Shown here: one piece after another, positions 6,189 to 8,603 of the stretch
Layout: each line of letters begins with the position of its first letter
Position numbering within the stretch: the first letter of the stretch is position 1
Assembly: GCA_003021755.1 (NCBI GenBank)
Contig: PXQZ01000130.1
Location: forward strand, 927 to 9,529
Direction of reading: 5' to 3'
Source of the DNA: Halobacteriales archaeon QH_8_67_36
GTDB taxonomy: Archaea; Halobacteriota; Halobacteria; Halobacteriales; Haloarculaceae
Length of the DNA: 8,603 nt
Program-made: the position numbers and the translations under genes
Notes under the pieces: model-generated
Seen by the model: the letters and a program-made list of their open reading frames with translations, nothing else
Database searches by the model: none
Told to the model about the DNA's origin: nothing

Positions 6189-6545
6189 CTATCGGGCCGA
6201 TGTACCAACCGAATCGACCTGCATCAGCGGATAGCCGTCCGCCATCGCCATGCTCGTCTCGACGACACAGCCCTCGTAGCCGATAGTCATCGAAACGTCC
6301 AGGAAGCGGCCGGTCAGTTCGGTGTAGTCAGCCCCCGACTCGGCGATGGCCGCCCGCAGCGGCTCCTTGCGGACGGCGACGCTCACGGATTCGCAGTGTG
6401 GCTGGTTTTCGATGGCGTCTTCCATGGCCGCGGCCAGCGAGTCGGCGCTGTCGGGGCTCACCGGCGTCCCGGCGAACTGGTGATAGAGCGAGCCGAACTT
6501 GATGCCCGCCTCGAAGCAGGCCATCTGCGGGGACGTTGGGTCCAT
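6189..6545 (-). CDS. mptD: Archaeal dihydroneopterin aldolase (MptD family)
   Basis: A 118-residue enzyme of the archaeal MptD (former DUF372) family, which cleaves 7,8-dihydroneopterin to 6-hydroxymethyl-7,8-dihydropterin and glycolaldehyde. Bacterial FolB does the same job but is unrelated in sequence. The signature is CFEAGIKFGSLYHQFAGTPV (10-29), followed by IENQPHCESV (45-54) and DGYPLMQV (103-110). Glu12, His22 and Gln48 have the spacing I recall for residues tested in the Methanocaldococcus enzyme (Glu25, His35, Gln61). In haloarchaea, which make folate rather than methanopterin, it would serve tetrahydrofolate synthesis. The ATG is set by a TATA element 26 bases upstream and the usual family N-terminus. 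It is divergent from azf, 134 bases away. The last eight residues are poorly conserved. Confidence 0.88.
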   Translation of the reverse strand: MDPTSPQMACFEAGIKFGSLYHQFAGTPVSPDSADSLAAAMEDAIENQPHCESVSVAVRKEPLRAAIAESGADYTELTGRFLDVSMTIGYEGCVVETSMAMADGYPLMQVDSVGTSAR

Positions 6546-6568
6546 GTCGGTATAGTGGGCCGGCCCCG

Positions 6569-6587
6569 CCTAAAACGGTTCGTGACG
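6569..6587 (-). promoter_or_regulatory. BRE/TATA promoter of mptD
   Basis: The minus strand reads CGAACCGTTTTAGG, a BRE-like purine stretch followed by TTTTA 26 bases before ATG 6545. It predicts a transcript with almost no leader. Confidence 0.55.
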
Positions 6588-6642
6588 CCACGGCGGCCGA
6601 CGTTCGCCTCCGTTCCGTCGACGGGGAGATACTGGAACCGCA

Positions 6643-6655
6643 AGCTACCTATTGT
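6643..6655 (+). promoter_or_regulatory. Candidate promoter of azf
   Basis: GCTACCTATTGTG places a weak TATA-like CTATTG about 25-30 bases before ATG 6680. This supports the downstream start over ATG 6659. A second weak candidate, AGATACTGGAACC near 6628-6640, would fit ATG 6659 instead. Confidence 0.3.
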
Positions 6656-6679
6656 GTCATGACTAGCCACCCAATACGA

Positions 6680-7453
6680 ATGGACGACCCGGTTTTACTC
6701 ACAGGTGCGGGCGGCGCGGTCGGGGAGGCCATCCTCGAGGGTCTCGAAGGGGAGTACTACTGGAAGCTGCTGTTCCACAACCCCCCCGCGGAGCAGCCCA
6801 GCCACGAGTACCTCATCGGCGACGTCGACAACCCCGACGACGTCCGGGAGGCCGTCGAGGGCGTCGGTGCGGTCATCCACCTCGCCGGTGATCCCCGTCC
6901 CGAGGCGCCGTGGGACTCCGTGCTGTCGAACAACGTCGACGGTACCCAGAAAATATACGAGGCCGCCGTCGAGGCGGGCGTCGAGAAGTTCGTCTTCGCC
7001 TCGTCGAACCACGCCGTCGGCTCCTTCGAAACCCCGGAGCGGACCCCCGAGATGTACCGCCCCGAGGACGACTTCCGCCTCGACGGGTCGGAGTTCCCCC
7101 GTCCCGGCAACCTCTACGGCGTCTCGAAGGCCACCGGCGAGGTGCTGGGCCGGTACTACCACGACGAGTACGGCATCAAGGTGTGTAACATCCGCATCGG
7201 TAACCTCACGCGGGGCCACCCGCCGATCGACTACGAGCGCGGCCAGGCGATGTGGCTCTCCTACCCCGACTGCGCACACATCCACCAGCGCGCCCTGGAG
7301 GCCGACTACGAGTACGAAACCGTCTACGGGATCTCCGACAACGACCGCAAGTACTACTCCATCGACCGCGCCAAGGAAATGTTGGGCTACGAGCCACAGG
7401 ACAACTCCGCGGAGTGGCAGGGCGAAGAGCGGGTCGTCGAACCGGACGCCTGA
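6680..7453 (+). CDS. azf: NAD-dependent glucose-6-phosphate dehydrogenase, Azf type (extended SDR)
   Basis: A 257-residue cytosolic extended short-chain dehydrogenase. It resembles the haloarchaeal Azf (archaeal Zwischenferment), which oxidises glucose 6-phosphate in the oxidative pentose phosphate pathway and is unrelated to bacterial Zwf. The NAD-binding motif is TGAGGAVG (8-15; Gly9, Gly12, Gly15), with GDVDN (47-51) and VIHLAGDPRP (65-74). The catalytic region has FASSNHAVG (106-114) and the YxxxK pair Tyr146/Lys150 in LYGVSK. The C-terminal half carries NIRIGNLTRG (170-179) and ISDNDRKYYSIDRAKEMLGY (218-237). ATG 6680 puts the dinucleotide motif at the usual distance; ATG 6659 would add MTSHPIR. 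Related haloarchaeal enzymes use pentoses, so the sugar substrate is inferred from similarity. An IS605-type mini-element starts 43 bases after the stop. Confidence 0.85.
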   Translation: MDDPVLLTGAGGAVGEAILEGLEGEYYWKLLFHNPPAEQPSHEYLIGDVDNPDDVREAVEGVGAVIHLAGDPRPEAPWDSVLSNNVDGTQKIYEAAVEAGVEKFVFASSNHAVGSFETPERTPEMYRPEDDFRLDGSEFPRPGNLYGVSKATGEVLGRYYHDEYGIKVCNIRIGNLTRGHPPIDYERGQAMWLSYPDCAHIHQRALEADYEYETVYGISDNDRKYYSIDRAKEMLGYEPQDNSAEWQGEERVVEPDA

Positions 7454-7466
7454 GCGCCCGCAAACG

Positions 7467-7480
7467 CGGCTCTGTAGCCG
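7467..7480 (+). terminator. Small hairpin after azf
   Basis: CGGCT and AGCCG pair around CTGT, 13 bases after the azf stop and just before the mobile element. There is no T run, so it could be a 3'-end stabilising structure rather than a terminator. Confidence 0.25.
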
Positions 7481-7492
7481 TTCCACAGTCCA

Positions 7493-7534
7493 TTACGGAA
7501 GTGCAAGGAGAAAGCCCCGCCCTGAAGAGCGGGG
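7493..7534 (+). other. Left end of IS608-like element: TTAC cleavage site, AAAG guide, hairpin
   Basis: TTAC (7493-7496) is the flanking target tetranucleotide. After 14 bases comes AAAG (7511-7514), directly abutting a hairpin in which CCCCGC (7515-7520) pairs with GCGGGG (7529-7534) around CCTGAAGA. In IS608 the left cleavage site is TTAC, the left guide is AAAG at the 5' foot of the hairpin, and the cleavage site lies about 19 bases before the foot. All parts are present here in the same order and spacing. Confidence 0.8.
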
Positions 7535-7591
7535 ATGAATCCGACATGCTGGGACGCATCCGCCGTCCGATGGCCGGAGAGAGGTTGTCGG

Positions 7592-7602
7592 TGGCTTTTA
7601 GT
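7592..7602 (+). promoter_or_regulatory. Candidate internal promoter of the mini-element
   Basis: TGGCTTTTAGT resembles the CTTTTA/CTTTTG TATA cores of the window's genes. A start about 25 bases on, near 7626, has no start codon next to it, so the product would be non-coding RNA reading through the right end. Confidence 0.25.
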
Positions 7603-7650
7603 AGTGCGCGGTCGAGCGATAGTTCGACGGTCTTCCCCGGTTCGGGCACA

Positions 7651-7688
7651 CCGGCTTCGCCGGGACGGACGCTTTGCGTCCCCGTCCC
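7651..7688 (+). repeat. Nested stem-loops inside the mini-element
   Basis: CCGGC-TTC-GCCGG (7651-7663) is followed by GACGC-TTT-GCGTC (7668-7680). The second stem can be extended by GGGAC (7662-7666) with GTCCC (7684-7688), which competes with the first. Mutually exclusive folds are therefore possible. Confidence 0.45.
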
Positions 7689-7797
7689 ACCGGGTAACAA
7701 AACCGGAGAACCACTCCGCTACGTCCCGGCCTACGGGTCGGACGCGAATGGCGGTACCGTGCGGGCTGAATACTCCGCTGTGGACGAACGGTCGGTA

Positions 7798-8000
7798 TTC
7801 CGTTCGGACGAAGCGCCGACCGCGTGTCGGACGGAAGGCCCCTTTGACAGGGCTACACGCGCTGAAAAGCACACCCTCGGTCGTAATTGGGCGGCGACCG
7901 TTGAGGGAGGACGCGAAAGCGTACTTCACTCCCGAGGAAACGCGCAACCTCAAACTCCGCTTCGCGGAATCCTCGCCCTTCAGGGCGGGGAGGATGTCAA
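7798..8000 (+). ncRNA. Putative TnpB omega RNA (reRNA) scaffold
   Basis: The right 200 bases form a chain of stems readable by eye: 7798-7807 with 7827-7836 (ten pairs, two wobbles); 7874-7883 with 7895-7907 (CCCTCGGTCG against CGACC, a GTT bulge, GAGGG); 7911-7914 with 7919-7922 around a GAAA tetraloop; GAGG 7934-7937 with CCTC 7948-7951; TCCGC-TTC-GCGGA 7956-7968; and the right-end hairpin 7971-7978 with 7983-7990 around TTCA. TnpB guide RNAs come from this part of IS605-family elements, with the guide being whatever follows the right end, here from 8001 on. No cognate tnpB is in the window, so the RNA would act with a protein encoded elsewhere or be a relic. The 5' end is uncertain and could be nearer 7626 or 7750. 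Confidence 0.45.
7967..8000 (+). other. Right end of IS608-like element: GAAT guide, hairpin, TCAA cleavage site
   Basis: GAAT (7967-7970) abuts the hairpin CCTCGCCC-TTCA-GGGCGGGG (7971-7990; eight pairs, one G-T). Ten bases follow, ending in TCAA (7997-8000). In IS608 the right guide is GAAT and cleavage falls after TCAA, 10 bases from the hairpin foot; every item matches. Confidence 0.82.
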
Positions 8001-8119
8001 CGAGTGTCCGTTCTCGCCTGTGAAGCAGTATCCCTGGCGACCGCCGACTTTGTAGTCATACACAGCGTGTCGGTGGGTCGTCGCAATCCGTCGGTTCGCC
8101 GAACCGATACCAAACCGGC

Positions 8120-8603
8120 CTACCCCAGTTCGTGAAATGCTAGCTCGCCGCTATCCGTGTCCAGCGTCGCGACCGAGAACGCGCTCGGCGCGGGCGGAAT
8201 CGAGATACCGCCCGGGTTCACCCGCACCGTCCCCTCGTACTCCTCGGTGCCGGCCTCGTGGGTGTGGCCGTGGAGGACGTAGTCGTACGTGCCACACTCG
8301 ACCAGCGCGTCGACGATGGCGCCGCTGGTGCCGTGGTAGACGGCGACCTCCTGTCCGTCGAGCGTGAGTTCGCCCATCTCGCCCAGATACGTGCCGAAGT
8401 CGTCGACGGTGGCCTCGACGGCCCACTCGCCGTCGTTGTTCCCCCGCACCGCGTAGAACTCCCAGTCGCCATCGAACGGCGTCACCGAGAAGGGCGCGAC
8501 GAAATCGCCGCAGTGGACGACCGTCTCGACGCCCGCGTTCGCGAAGCGCTCGACCGCCGCCTCGACCTGTTCACCGTTGTCGTGCGTGTCCGAGACGATG
8601 CCG
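8120..8603 (-). CDS. Metallophosphoesterase, YfcE/MJ0936 phosphodiesterase family (5' end outside window)
   Basis: 160 residues are visible; only the first few are missing beyond the window edge, since the first visible residues GIVSDTHDN belong next to the start in this family. Metal-binding motifs in order (visible numbering) are D-x-H in SDTHDN (4-9), HCGD (30-33), GNND (54-57), His90 in YHGT, and GHTH (112-115). This is the complete dinuclear-metal set of the calcineurin-like fold. NPGGISIPP (129-137) is the typical family C-terminal block. Relatives hydrolyse phosphodiesters such as bis-p-nitrophenyl phosphate in vitro; the natural substrate is unknown. GTG 8485 opens a shorter frame, but it lacks the first two metal motifs and is not the start. 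It faces the mobile element, with 119 gene-free bases between. I see no promoter or terminator there. Confidence 0.93.
   Translation of the reverse strand, partial: GIVSDTHDNGEQVEAAVERFANAGVETVVHCGDFVAPFSVTPFDGDWEFYAVRGNNDGEWAVEATVDDFGTYLGEMGELTLDGQEVAVYHGTSGAIVDALVECGTYDYVLHGHTHEAGTEEYEGTVRVNPGGISIPPAPSAFSVATLDTDSGELAFHELG

Larger units (their letters stand above)
7497..8000 (+). mobile_element. Non-autonomous IS200/IS605 (IS608-like) mini-element, 504 bp
   Basis: The element runs from just after TTAC (7493-7496) to the last base of TCAA (7997-8000). Both ends carry the IS608-type single-strand transposition signals: AAAG guide plus hairpin on the left; GAAT guide (7967-7970), hairpin (7971-7990) and TCAA ending exactly 10 bases after the hairpin foot on the right. 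There is no target duplication and no conventional terminal repeat, as expected for a TnpA (HUH Tyr) element. No tnpA (HUH motif) and no TnpB (RuvC residues, CxxC zinc finger) can be read in any frame. The ends look intact, so a TnpA elsewhere in the genome could mobilise it. The interior is highly structured at RNA level and may be the TnpB guide-RNA scaffold. The open frames through it are basic and incoherent. Confidence 0.8.

Noticed and set aside
7387..7953. Minus-strand open frame of 188 residues across azf and the element
   Set aside because: It is antisense to azf at one end and crosses the element boundary; there is no promoter or recognisable domain.
7511..7990. Interpretation as a classic MITE with terminal inverted repeats
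   Set aside because: There is no target-site duplication. The inverted similarity is confined to subterminal hairpins, and the flanking tetranucleotides fit IS200/IS605 chemistry instead.
7535..8023. Plus-strand frame of 162 residues in the element, considered as a TnpB fragment (ends near PEETRNLKLRFAESSPF)
   Set aside because: No RuvC catalytic residues and no CxxC zinc finger are visible. It could at most be translation of the guide-RNA-overlapping tail of a former tnpB, so no CDS is called.
7252..8055. Long plus-strand open frame (267 residues) spanning the end of azf and the mini-element
   Set aside because: It starts inside azf in another frame, has no promoter, and its composition inside the element is basic and without domains. 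It is open mainly because of G+C-rich sequence.

Overview
The window looks like chromosomal DNA from a halophilic archaeon (class Halobacteria; a Haloarcula-like genus is possible but not provable from this sequence). The signs are high G+C, very acidic predicted proteins, archaeal BRE/TATA promoters placed 23-29 bases before start codons with almost no leader, and several haloarchaeal protein families.

Layout. (1) 16-402, minus: a small Hsp20 chaperone, divergent from (2) gap (590-1597) and pgk (1707-2918), two consecutive glycolytic/gluconeogenic enzymes, each with its own promoter. (3) 2919-3678: a hairpin, a 49-residue acidic gene on the minus strand (3027-3176) with a clear promoter, and what looks like a decayed membrane-protein gene. 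(4) 3679-4200: a four-helix membrane protein (DUF6789-like), followed by a second decayed coding remnant (4236-4517). (5) 4534-6545, minus: a DUF5790-like protein, a DUF7544-like polytopic membrane protein and the archaeal dihydroneopterin aldolase MptD, each with its own TATA element. (6) 6680-7453, plus: an Azf-type NAD-dependent glucose-6-phosphate dehydrogenase. (7) 7497-8000: a 504-bp non-autonomous IS200/IS605 (IS608-like) mini-element. (8) 8120-8603, minus: a YfcE/MJ0936-type phosphodiesterase cut by the window edge.

Functionally, gap and pgk are the central lower-glycolysis pair, azf feeds the oxidative pentose phosphate route, and mptD serves pterin/folate synthesis. The most interesting object is the mini-element. 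Both ends carry the complete signal set of IS608: TTAC at the left cleavage site, AAAG guide, left hairpin; GAAT guide, right hairpin, and TCAA exactly 10 nt after the hairpin. There is no tnpA and no recognisable TnpB. The right half instead folds into a chain of stem-loops like a TnpB omega RNA, so the element may be an orphan guide-RNA locus moved and served in trans.
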